Origin: Nocardioides sp.
GTDB taxonomy: Bacteria > Actinomycetota > Actinomycetes > Propionibacteriales > Nocardioidaceae
DNA: 6,540 nt
Direction of reading: 5' to 3'
Assembly: GCA_003519585.1 (NCBI GenBank)
Contig: DOWL01000169.1
Coordinates: forward strand, 30,126-36,665
The notes below the pieces were generated by a model, which saw only the letters and a program-made list of their open reading frames with translations, was not told the origin of the DNA and ran no database searches. Within the stretch, counting starts at the first letter, position 1, and each line of letters begins with the position of its first letter. Shown in pieces: positions 1 to 6,264 of this stretch. Position numbers and translations under genes: made by a program.

Positions 1-50
1 CAGCCCGGACGGTGACGCTGCTCACGCCAAGAGGCAGGTTGAGCGGGGTG

Positions 51-70
51 CGGCTGAGAGCCGGCTGAGA
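51..70. repeat. 9-bp tandem direct repeat, 11-bp period
   Basis: CGGCTGAGA occurs at 51-59 and again at 62-70. The 11-bp period is one helical turn, so both copies would face the same side of the DNA. The pair lies about 65-80 bp before the proposed PBP transcription start. It could be a regulator site, or it could be chance in GC-rich sequence; no known regulator motif is recognised. Confidence 0.35.
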
Positions 71-119
71 TGTGCTGCGCAGGCGCCGCGCCGACTCGGC
101 CTTTCTAGGGCCGGGTGCG

Positions 120-133
120 TACTCTCGTGCGAC
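120..133 (+). promoter_or_regulatory. Putative -10 box and leaderless start of the PBP gene
   Basis: TACTCT at 120-125 fits the actinobacterial TANNNT -10 pattern. Only eight bases separate it from the GTG at 134, so transcription would begin at or within two bases of the start codon. No GGAGG-like ribosome binding site precedes the GTG, which agrees with a leaderless mRNA. No good -35 hexamer is visible 16-18 bp upstream. Leaderless GTG/ATG transcripts are common in actinobacteria. Confidence 0.4.
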
Positions 134-2620
134 GTGGCAGGCAAGCGCAAGGCGGGTACGCCGAACGGGCGGACCCGACCCTCGGGACGCTCGGCGTCCG
201 CCGCACCCGCCAAGAAGTCGCCCGCGAAGGCCGGCGCCAAGCCGCCGGGGCAGCCCCCGCGGGGCAAGAACGGCAAGAAGGGCAAGAAGCCCCGGACCCG
301 CGGACAGAAGGTCCGTCGCGTCCTGCTCTACTTCGTCGTGGCCGGCCTGGTCTGCGTGCTCATCGCCGGCGGCGCGTTCGCCTATCTCTACAAGACGACC
401 AAGCTGCCCGACCCCAACGCCGACTTCGAGACCAACACCTCGTTCGTCTACTACAGCGACGGCAAGACCGAGCTCGGCCGGTACGCCATCCAGAACCGCG
501 ACGCGATCAGCTACGACGACATGCCCCAGGACGTGAAGGACGCCGTCGTCGCAGCGGAGAACCGCAGCTTCTGGAGCGACAACGGCATCGACGTCAAGGG
601 CATCGCCCGCGCGGTCTTCAACAACGCCTCGGGCAACGCCACCCAGGGCGCCTCGACGATCACTCAGCAGTACATCAAGATCCTCTACCTCACCCAGGAG
701 CGGTCCTACACCCGCAAGCTGAAGGAGGCGATCCTCTCCCTCAAGCTGGGCAAGGAGCGCTCCAAGCAGCAGATCCTCGAGGGCTACCTCAACACCATCT
801 ACTTCGGCCGCGGCGCTTACGGCATCCAGGCCGCTGCGGAGGCGTACTTCGAGAAGGACGCCGGTGAGCTCACGCTCCAGGAGAGCGCGGCGCTCGCGAG
901 CATCATCAACAACCCCAGCCACTTCGACCCGGCCAACGGCAAGGAGTCGAAGATCGCGCTACGCGAGCGCTACCGCTACGTGCTCGACGGGATGGCCCAG
1001 GCCGACGACATCACCGCCGACGAGGCGGCCCAGGCGAGCAAGAGACTCCCCAAGTTCCCACCGGTGGTCAAGGACAGCACGTACGGCGGGCAGAAGGGCC
1101 ACGTGCTGGCCATGGTGAAGTCCCAGCTGCTGGAGCTGAAGGACGAGGCCGGGCGGCCGCTGCTCACCGACGACCAGATCGACGGCGGTGGCCTGCGGGT
1201 GACGACGACCTTCACCAAGAGGGCGATGGACGCCGCGGAGGCGGGCGTCGCGGAGGTCAAGCCCAAGGGGCCCGAGATCGACAAGCAGCTGCACGTCGGC
1301 GTCGCCAGCGTGCAGGTCGACACCGGCGCGATCCGCGGCATCTACGGCGGTCAGGACTACCTCGAGTCCCAGATCAACTGGGCGGAGGCCGGCGGCATGG
1401 CCGGCTCGTCGATGAAGCCGTTCGCGCTGGCGGCGGGCATCAAGGCGGGCTTCTCGCTCAAGGACACCTTCGACGGCAACTCGCCGTTCGAGCTGCCCGA
1501 CGGTGCGGAGATCGAGAACGAGGGCGACACCGACTACGGCTCCGCGGTCAACCTGATCAAGGCCACCGAGGACTCCATCAACACCGCCTACACCGATCTC
1601 ACGGTCTCCATCCCGGACGGGCCGCAGGAGATCATGAGCACGATGAACGCGATGGGCATCCCGCCGGAGAAGCCCACGCGCAAGTACGACTACGGCTTCC
1701 CCGACCACACCCCGGGCCTCAAGCCGTTCCCGAGCATCACCCTCGGTACGGCGACGGTGAGCCCGATCAACATGGCCAACGGCTACGCCACCATCGCCAA
1801 CGGCGGTCGCTTCCACGCGCCGTACATCATCGAGAAGGTCGTCGACCAGGACGGCGAGACCCTCTACGACCACTCGGTCAGCGACAAGCAGGCCATCGAT
1901 GACGAGCAGGGCTCCGACATCGCCGCCGACGTCAGCTACGCCATGCAGCAGGTGGTGCAGGCCGGCAGCGGCACTGCCGCACTCGAGCTGGGCCAGCCGG
2001 CGGCCGGCAAGACCGGCACCGCCACGGTCTCCAACGGTGACGTGTCGTCCTCGTGGTTCACCGGGTTCACGCCCCAGCCGACCGATCCCGATGCCGACAA
2101 GAGTTGGCTCGCGACCTCGGTCATGTACGTCCGCGGCAAGGGGACCGGCAAGCTCGACGGCTGGTTGCCGACCTCCGACGACGGCCGGCAGGGGTACTTC
2201 GGCGGCAACTACCCCGCCAAGACCTGGACCGCGGTCATGACCAAGGACCTCGAAGACATCGAGGTCGGGGAGTTCCCCGACCCGGTCTACGTCGACGGCG
2301 AGGCACCGACCGAGGGCCACCAGCCGACGTTGCCGCCGTCGCCGACCAAGAAGCCGACGCCGAGCAACACGCCGTCCAACACCGGCAAGCCGACCAAGTC
2401 CCCCTCGATCCCCGGCCCGCCGTCCGATACGCCGAGCAGCACTCCGCCGGCGCCGCCGCCGTCGTCCTCGGCGCCGCCGCCGAGCCCCACCGACACGCCC
2501 ACCCAGCCCCCGAGCTGCGACCCCGTCACCTGTCCCACGCTGAGCGCCACGCCACCGGCCGCGCGCATCGTGGCCACGGGTGCGTCGTCGGTGGCCTGGT
2601 GGGACCGGATGCGCTGGTGA
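134..2620 (+). CDS. Class A penicillin-binding protein (bifunctional transglycosylase/transpeptidase, PonA1-like)
   Basis: This 828-residue enzyme polymerises lipid II into glycan strands and cross-links the stem peptides outside the membrane. Residues 1-62 form a Lys/Arg/Gly/Pro-rich cytoplasmic tail and 63-85 a single membrane anchor. The GT51 transglycosylase follows: catalytic Glu142 in ENRSF, GASTITQQ at 172-179, RKLKE with Glu198, then ILEGYLNTIYFGRGAYGI. The transpeptidase has Ser425-SMK428, Ser481-Ile-Asn483 and Lys626-Thr-Gly628. The tail from about residue 735 is Pro/Ser/Thr-rich, and there is no PASTA domain, which favours PonA1 over PonA2. The first GT51 motif is altered (Asn143 for the usual Asp; Asn for the usual His before Gly). 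GTG 134 is the only usable start in the open frame and lacks an SD. The downstream glycosyltransferase begins one base after the stop, so they probably share a transcript. As I recall, M. tuberculosis ponA1 is likewise followed by a membrane protein gene (Rv0051). Confidence 0.95.
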   Translation: MAGKRKAGTPNGRTRPSGRSASAAPAKKSPAKAGAKPPGQPPRGKNGKKGKKPRTRGQKVRRVLLYFVVAGLVCVLIAGGAFAYLYKTTKLPDPNADFETNTSFVYYSDGKTELGRYAIQNRDAISYDDMPQDVKDAVVAAENRSFWSDNGIDVKGIARAVFNNASGNATQGASTITQQYIKILYLTQERSYTRKLKEAILSLKLGKERSKQQILEGYLNTIYFGRGAYGIQAAAEAYFEKDAGELTLQESAALASIINNPSHFDPANGKESKIALRERYRYVLDGMAQADDITADEAAQASKRLPKFPPVVKDSTYGGQKGHVLAMVKSQLLELKDEAGRPLLTDDQIDGGGLRVTTTFTKRAMDAAEAGVAEVKPKGPEIDKQLHVGVASVQVDTGAIRGIYGGQDYLESQINWAEAGGMAGSSMKPFALAAGIKAGFSLKDTFDGNSPFELPDGAEIENEGDTDYGSAVNLIKATEDSINTAYTDLTVSIPDGPQEIMSTMNAMGIPPEKPTRKYDYGFPDHTPGLKPFPSITLGTATVSPINMANGYATIANGGRFHAPYIIEKVVDQDGETLYDHSVSDKQAIDDEQGSDIAADVSYAMQQVVQAGSGTAALELGQPAAGKTGTATVSNGDVSSSWFTGFTPQPTDPDADKSWLATSVMYVRGKGTGKLDGWLPTSDDGRQGYFGGNYPAKTWTAVMTKDLEDIEVGEFPDPVYVDGEAPTEGHQPTLPPSPTKKPTPSNTPSNTGKPTKSPSIPGPPSDTPSSTPPAPPPSSSAPPPSPTDTPTQPPSCDPVTCPTLSATPPAARIVATGASSVAWWDRMRW
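2320..2530 (+). repeat. Low-complexity Pro/Ser/Thr coding tract in the PBP tail
   Basis: This part of the PBP gene is dominated by CCG, ACG, AGC and TCG codons. It encodes irregular PSPT, PTPSNTPSNT and PPSSSAPPPSP-like units (about residues 730-799). Such tails are known in actinobacterial PonA1-type proteins, where they extend into the periplasm or cell wall as disordered segments. Replication slippage could easily change its length, so variation between strains is expected. Confidence 0.6.
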
Positions 2621-2621
2621 C

Positions 2622-4067
2622 GTGAGCGGCTCCCCGCGGTCGAGCGACGACCACATCCACCCGACTCTGGATGATCCGGTGGTCGCTGCCCTCAGTGAGG
2701 GCGTGGGAGGGCCGATGGGCCGGCGTGGTGCCGGTCACCCCTGGTGGACGCCGACCCGGGTGCTGCTGCTGCTCACCGCGATCGCGTTCGCGCTCGGCAT
2801 GGTGCAGAAGAGCGGCTGCTACGAGCGCTACTGGGTCTACGACGACCACCGCTACACGCACATGTGCTACTCCGACCTGCCTTACCTCTACACCGGTCGC
2901 GGGCTGGTCGAGCTCGCCTGGCCCTACAGCGACGACCGGCAGGTGCGGGACCGCTACGACGTCATGGAGTACCCCGTCGGCATCTCGCTGTTCGCCTATG
3001 GCGCGGCGTGGGTGACGCACTGGGTGACCGGCTCGCCCGAGGTCTCCGTACGCGCGGACGAGCCGGCCGGCGACCTGGTCGGCACGGCGCAGGTGAAGAA
3101 GGAGATCCGGGCCTTCGTCATCGTCAACGCGCTGATCTTCGCCGCGTTGGCGCTGCTGTCGGCGTGGCTGCTCGCAGGGGTCCATCCGCGGCGGCCGTGG
3201 GACGCCGCCGCCTTCGCCGTCTCACCAGCACTGGTGCTGACCGGGCTGATCAACTGGGACATGCTCGCCGTGGTGCTGGTGGCCGGCGCGTTGTGGACCT
3301 TCGCGCGTAGCCGGCCGGTCGCGACGGGCGTCCTGATCGGCCTCGGCGCGGCGACCAAGCTCTACCCGCTGTTCCTGCTCGGCCCGGTCGCCCTGATCTG
3401 TCTTCGCGAACGGCGCTACCGCGAGCTCGTGGACACGACGCTCGCGGCCGGCGGCGCGTGGCTGCTGCTCAACGCGCCCGCGTACCTCAGTGGGTCGGCC
3501 GAGTGGAAGGTGTTCTGGACCTTCAACTCCGGGCGTGGCCCCGACTTGGGCTCGCTCTGGTTGGTGCTCAGCCAGGCGGCCCACACGACGATCAGCGCCA
3601 GCACCGTCAACCACTGGTCGTGGGCCTTCTTCGCGCTCTGGTGTGTGGGGGTCGCGGTCCTTGCCTTCCGCGCGCCGACCACCCCACGGCTGGCTCAGCT
3701 GGGCTTCCTCGTGATGGTGGGCTTCGTCCTGGTCAACAAGGTCTACTCACCGCAATACGTCCTCTGGCTCCTGCCATTGGCAGTCCTGGCGCGGCCGCGG
3801 TGGCGCGATCAGCTGGTCTGGCAGGCGAGCGAGGTCGTCTACTTCGCGTCGGTGTGGTGGTACCTCGGCGGCGACCTGCAGCCCGCCGGCGGCGACGACG
3901 TGACGACGTACTGGCTGGCGATCCTGATCCGGGTGGCCGGCGAGCTCTACCTCGCCTTCTTCGTGGTGCGCGACATCCTGTGGCCGCGCTACGACCCGGT
4001 GCGAGCTGATCCGGTCGGAGACGAGCCTCAGGCGATGACGACGCGGTCGAACGTCGTCGCGGTGTAG
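2622..4067 (+). CDS. GT87-like (DUF2029) polytopic GT-C glycosyltransferase
   Basis: This integral membrane protein (481 aa from GTG 2622) has roughly 10-12 hydrophobic segments, the first at about residues 45-62 and the last at about 428-450. Known GT87 members such as mycobacterial PimE and AftC transfer a sugar from a polyprenyl-phosphate donor on the outer membrane face; the acceptor here is unknown. The long first outer loop carries DLPYLYTGRGLVE with Asp85 and an EYPVG motif (Glu117), candidates for the catalytic acids. Later family-like motifs are GAATKLYPLFLLGP (Lys246) and VNKVYSPQYVLWLLPL (371-386). Cys66 and Cys82 in the outer loop could form a disulfide. GTG 2622 lies one base after the PBP stop (TGACGTG), which suggests translational coupling. 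It also keeps the segment HPTLDDPVVAALSEGVGGP, which I recall as resembling the N-termini of homologues. ATG 2715 with GGGAGG upstream, and GTG 2580, are alternatives. The 3' end overlaps the convergent alr-like gene by 40 bp. Confidence 0.85.
   Translation: MSGSPRSSDDHIHPTLDDPVVAALSEGVGGPMGRRGAGHPWWTPTRVLLLLTAIAFALGMVQKSGCYERYWVYDDHRYTHMCYSDLPYLYTGRGLVELAWPYSDDRQVRDRYDVMEYPVGISLFAYGAAWVTHWVTGSPEVSVRADEPAGDLVGTAQVKKEIRAFVIVNALIFAALALLSAWLLAGVHPRRPWDAAAFAVSPALVLTGLINWDMLAVVLVAGALWTFARSRPVATGVLIGLGAATKLYPLFLLGPVALICLRERRYRELVDTTLAAGGAWLLLNAPAYLSGSAEWKVFWTFNSGRGPDLGSLWLVLSQAAHTTISASTVNHWSWAFFALWCVGVAVLAFRAPTTPRLAQLGFLVMVGFVLVNKVYSPQYVLWLLPLAVLARPRWRDQLVWQASEVVYFASVWWYLGGDLQPAGGDDVTTYWLAILIRVAGELYLAFFVVRDILWPRYDPVRADPVGDEPQAMTTRSNVVAV
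2705..2710 (+). promoter_or_regulatory. SD-like GGGAGG before the internal ATG 2715
   Basis: GGGAGG at 2705-2710 sits four bases before ATG 2715, in frame with the glycosyltransferase. It supports an alternative 450-residue product that would lack the first 31 residues. The spacing is short, and the residues just upstream look coding, so I prefer the coupled start at 2622. Both starts may be used. Confidence 0.35.
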
Positions 4068-5089
4068 CGGACGCGCGCGTCGACCAGGTCGCCGACGGCG
4101 GGGACCCGGGCGTCGCTCGGCAGCAGCAGCATCGAGGCCTGCATGTGAGGAGGCTCGGCGAAGAGCCGCTGTCGGCCGTCGACCCAGAACGGCGATCGGG
4201 TGCGACCGAGTGCGTCCATCCCGCCGCGGGCGGCCACCTTCGCGCGCGAGCGCAGGTCCGACTCGCCCGGAGGCGACTCCAGCCCGATGCCGTGGGCGGT
4301 CCCGCCACTGACCACGAGCAGGTGTCCGTCGCGTGGGGCTGAGCGTCCGCGGTAGCCGAACGCGTCGCCGCGGCGGAGCGGGTGCACGTCGAGCACGGTC
4401 GAGGTGACGCGGAGCGCGTCGCGGTCGCCCAGCCACAGGTCGGTGCCGGTGCGGGGCCGGATCGTCAGGTCGCCGTACGTCGCGCGGAGCGTGTCGAGCT
4501 CGGCGCGCGTCAGGTGGCTGACCCACACCGTGCTGGTCGGCAGTCCGGCGGCGACGATGTCGGTGAGCAGCTGCTCGACCTCGGCGAGGTGGCTGCCGGC
4601 GGCCAGTGGCAGGTGGAGCGCGACCCCCTCGAGGCGGCCCCCGAGGGAGCGGGAGTCTCGGGCCACTGACCACAGTTCGGTGGTGCTCATTCCGTGGCGG
4701 CGCATGCTGGTGGCGAGTTCGAGCACATACCTCGCGCCCGGTCGCGCGGCGAGCAGCTCCGCCAGATCGTCGGGTCGGCTCACCGTGTGGACGACCCGAC
4801 GGTCGAGACCGGGATCGGGCTGGGGGTGGAAGGTCCGCCACGGGGTGAGCACGAGCAGGTCACCGTCGTAGCGCTGGGCCACGTCGGGCAGTTCCTCGTA
4901 GGTGCCGACCGCGAGGGTGTCGCAGCCCAGCCCTTGCTCGGCCAACCACTGCGTCTTGCGCGCCAGCCGGCCCAACGAGAACCCGTAGCCGTTGCCCTTG
5001 GCGACCGGCACCAGCCCGGGGGTCGACTCGGCGACACCGCGCAGGTGGGCGCGCCAGCGGGCACCGTCGACGGTCAGGGTGAGGCTCAT
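4028..5089 (-). CDS. Divergent alanine racemase-like fold-type III PLP protein
   Basis: This 353-residue protein resembles alanine racemase, which interconverts L- and D-alanine with PLP for the D-Ala-D-Ala of peptidoglycan. Lys31 in VAKGNGYGF matches the PLP lysine of the usual VKANAYG motif. Other plausible equivalents are Arg131 (in ATSMRRHG), His159, Ser191, Arg211 in IRPRTG, and Tyr246 in DAFGYRGR as the second catalytic base. The late Ser-Met-Asp-Gln motif is not recognisable; the likely counterpart is MQAS at 316-319, and the C-terminal domain is poorly conserved. It may therefore be a racemase with altered specificity, a non-catalytic or regulatory relative, or an enzyme for another amino acid. 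ATG 5089 overlaps the femX stop (ATGA) and has AAGAGG upstream. The frame remains open to 5302, but that region is femX coding sequence. Close pairing with femX suggests a cell-wall role. Confidence 0.8.
   Translation of the reverse strand: MSLTLTVDGARWRAHLRGVAESTPGLVPVAKGNGYGFSLGRLARKTQWLAEQGLGCDTLAVGTYEELPDVAQRYDGDLLVLTPWRTFHPQPDPGLDRRVVHTVSRPDDLAELLAARPGARYVLELATSMRRHGMSTTELWSVARDSRSLGGRLEGVALHLPLAAGSHLAEVEQLLTDIVAAGLPTSTVWVSHLTRAELDTLRATYGDLTIRPRTGTDLWLGDRDALRVTSTVLDVHPLRRGDAFGYRGRSAPRDGHLLVVSGGTAHGIGLESPPGESDLRSRAKVAARGGMDALGRTRSPFWVDGRQRLFAEPPHMQASMLLLPSDARVPAVGDLVDARVRYTATTFDRVVIA
4037..4058. terminator. Inverted repeat in the convergent gene overlap, possible bidirectional terminator
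   Basis: GACGACG at 4037-4043 and CGTCGTC at 4052-4058 form a perfect 7-bp stem around an 8-base loop. It lies wholly inside the 40-bp stretch (4028-4067) where the glycosyltransferase and the alr-like gene overlap tail to tail. No T-tract follows on either strand, so it would be a non-canonical actinobacterial-type hairpin. Repeated ACG and GTC codons for Thr-Thr and Val-Val could also create it by chance. Confidence 0.35.
5086..5089 (-). promoter_or_regulatory. ATGA stop/start overlap coupling femX to the alr-like gene
   Basis: Read on the minus strand, the femX TGA (5088-5086) shares bases with the ATG (5089-5087) of the alr-like gene. AAGAGG lies five to six bases before this ATG, inside the last femX codons, as a Shine-Dalgarno site. 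This arrangement fixes the downstream start and implies one mRNA with coupled translation of the two proteins. Confidence 0.8.
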
Positions 5090-6243
5090 GAACGCCTCTT
5101 CATGTAGAGGTCGAAAGCGGAGTAGAGGGCCCGGCGGAGCGGGAGGTCCCACTCGCCGACGTACTCGACGGCCTCGCCGCCGGTGCCGACCTTGAACTGG
5201 ATCAGCCCCACGTGGCTGTCCTCCGCATCGAGGGTCGGCGTGATGCCGCGCAGGTCGTAGACCTCGGCGCCCATCTCGAGCGCCCGCCGGATCATCGCCC
5301 ACTGCACGGCGTTGGAGCCTCGCACCTCACGCTTCGCGGTGGACGAGGCGCCGTAGGAGTACCACGTGTGCACGCCGACCCGGACCATGATCGTGGAGGC
5401 GACCAGGTCGCCCTCGTGGTCGGCGAAGAACAGGCGGATGCGGTCGGGGTCCTCGTCACTCATCGCCTCGACCATCCGGCGGAAGTAGTCGAGCGGCCGC
5501 GGCGTGAAGTGGTCGCGGTGGGCCGTCTCGACGTACAGCGTGTGGAACCGCGCGAGGGCGGCGGTGAGCTCGTCCGGCGTCGCCGACCCATCGGCCGTGG
5601 TGACCACCACGCCCGCCTTGTCCGCCTTCTTGATGTTGCGTCGCCACAGCTGGTTCATGCCGCGCAGCACGTCGTCCTCGCTCAGCCGGACGCCGTCGCG
5701 GACCAAGGGGATCTCGAAGTTGTACTGCGGCTGCCCGAGCCCGAAGCCGTCGAGCTGGTTCTGGCTGCGCCAGCCGAGGCTGGTGAGCTGACTCACGACC
5801 CGGGCCCCGACCGGTTCGCGGTGGCTGGGCGTGAGCTCCTGGAGGCGGCGTACTGCGGGGTCGGCCAGCCCCTGCTTGACCTGCTCGGCGCTCCATCGCC
5901 GGGTCACGACGGGCGGACCCATCCGGATGCCGAACGCGCCGTTCGCCTTGAGGTACGCCGCGAGTGGGTCGAGCCAGGTGCGGAGGTCGGGCGCCGACCA
6001 GTCGATGACCGGACCCTCGGGCAGGTAGGCCAGCGTGTAGCGCTCGAGCCGGGGGATCGGCCGGTGCAGCACCAGGCCGGCCCCGATCAGCGCGTCGCCG
6101 TCGAAGAAGCCGATCGACTCGCGCCGCCACTCGGCCTTGACCCGGCCCCAGGCCGGGGTCTGCAGGAAGCTGGTCCAGGGCTGGTCGGCCGCGAACTCCC
6201 GGTGCTGTTCGTCGGTGATGGGGCGGACGGACAGCGGGGGCAC
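5086..6243 (-). CDS. femX: FemX/FemAB-family lipid II aminoacyltransferase (peptidoglycan bridge formation)
   Basis: This 385-residue cytoplasmic enzyme would transfer an amino acid, probably glycine, from aminoacyl-tRNA to lipid II to start the interpeptide bridge. It has the two-lobed GNAT-like Fem layout. The N-terminal lobe includes SFLQTPAWGRVKAEW (25-39) and LAYLPEGPVIDW (71-82). A central RRNIKKADKAGV segment (201-212) follows, with only a short helical region rather than the long FemA coiled-coil arm. The C-terminal lobe contains WYSYGASS (294-301), GSNAVQWAMI (309-318), YDLRGI (329-334) and GLIQFKVGTGGEAVEYVGE (346-364). The length lies between Weissella FemX and staphylococcal FemA. 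The start is GTG 6243 with no SD but a -10-like box just upstream. Streptomyces coelicolor has an essential FemX (SCO3904, from memory), and the actinobacterial LL-DAP-Gly wall explains why one Fem enzyme would suffice. The residue transferred cannot be read from sequence. Confidence 0.9.
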   Translation of the reverse strand: MPPLSVRPITDEQHREFAADQPWTSFLQTPAWGRVKAEWRRESIGFFDGDALIGAGLVLHRPIPRLERYTLAYLPEGPVIDWSAPDLRTWLDPLAAYLKANGAFGIRMGPPVVTRRWSAEQVKQGLADPAVRRLQELTPSHREPVGARVVSQLTSLGWRSQNQLDGFGLGQPQYNFEIPLVRDGVRLSEDDVLRGMNQLWRRNIKKADKAGVVVTTADGSATPDELTAALARFHTLYVETAHRDHFTPRPLDYFRRMVEAMSDEDPDRIRLFFADHEGDLVASTIMVRVGVHTWYSYGASSTAKREVRGSNAVQWAMIRRALEMGAEVYDLRGITPTLDAEDSHVGLIQFKVGTGGEAVEYVGEWDLPLRRALYSAFDLYMKRRS

Positions 6244-6255
6244 CCGTCGAGGCTA
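6244..6255 (-). promoter_or_regulatory. Putative -10 box and leaderless start of femX
   Basis: On the minus strand TAGCCT (6255-6250) fits TANNNT and is followed by exactly six bases before GTG 6243, the spacing expected for a leaderless transcript. The overlapping TATAGC (6257-6252) is an alternative -10. No purine-rich Shine-Dalgarno site precedes the GTG. A clear -35 element is not visible. Confidence 0.4.
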
Positions 6256-6264
6256 TAGGCCAGC

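Larger units (their letters stand above)
1..133. other. Upstream region of the PBP gene, no assignable gene
   Basis: No coding region can be supported here. The PBP reading frame is open through this stretch but contains no ATG, GTG or TTG before 134, so it does not extend the gene. A + frame ending in TGA at 66-68 could be the last 21 codons of an upstream gene, but the residues carry no recognisable motif. The visible content is a 9-bp direct repeat at 51-70, a short GCCG/CGGC hairpin at 90-100 followed by a few T residues, and a -10-like box at 120-125. Confidence 0.5.

Noticed and set aside
1..25. Possible minus-strand gene starting at GTG 25, running off the left edge
   Set aside because: Only eight codons are visible, with no SD and no recognisable motif.
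90..106. Possible terminator: GCCG-ACT-CGGC hairpin followed by CTTTCT
   Set aside because: The stem is only 4 bp with a 3-base loop and a broken T-run, and no upstream gene can be confirmed.
2580..2621. GTG 2580 as the glycosyltransferase start
   Set aside because: It would add 14 residues from inside the PBP coding end without a better ribosome binding site; GTG 2622 gives a coupled start.
959..2656. 565-codon open frame antisense to the PBP gene
   Set aside because: It is Arg/Gly/Val-rich with no domain motif and mirrors the codon bias of the PBP gene. Long antisense frames are expected at this GC content.
3747..4841. 364-codon minus-strand frame crossing the convergent gene ends
   Set aside because: It crosses two supported genes, is Arg/Pro-rich, and has no recognisable domain or ribosome binding site.
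5090..5302. Upstream extension of the alr-like gene to a start at 5302
   Set aside because: The added residues fall inside femX, look non-coding in that frame, and the ATG at 5089 has an SD and sits just before the conserved Alr N-terminus.
5212..6258. 348-codon + strand open frame antisense to femX
   Set aside because: The composition is typical of a GC-driven shadow, and the opposite strand has clear FemX motifs along its whole length.
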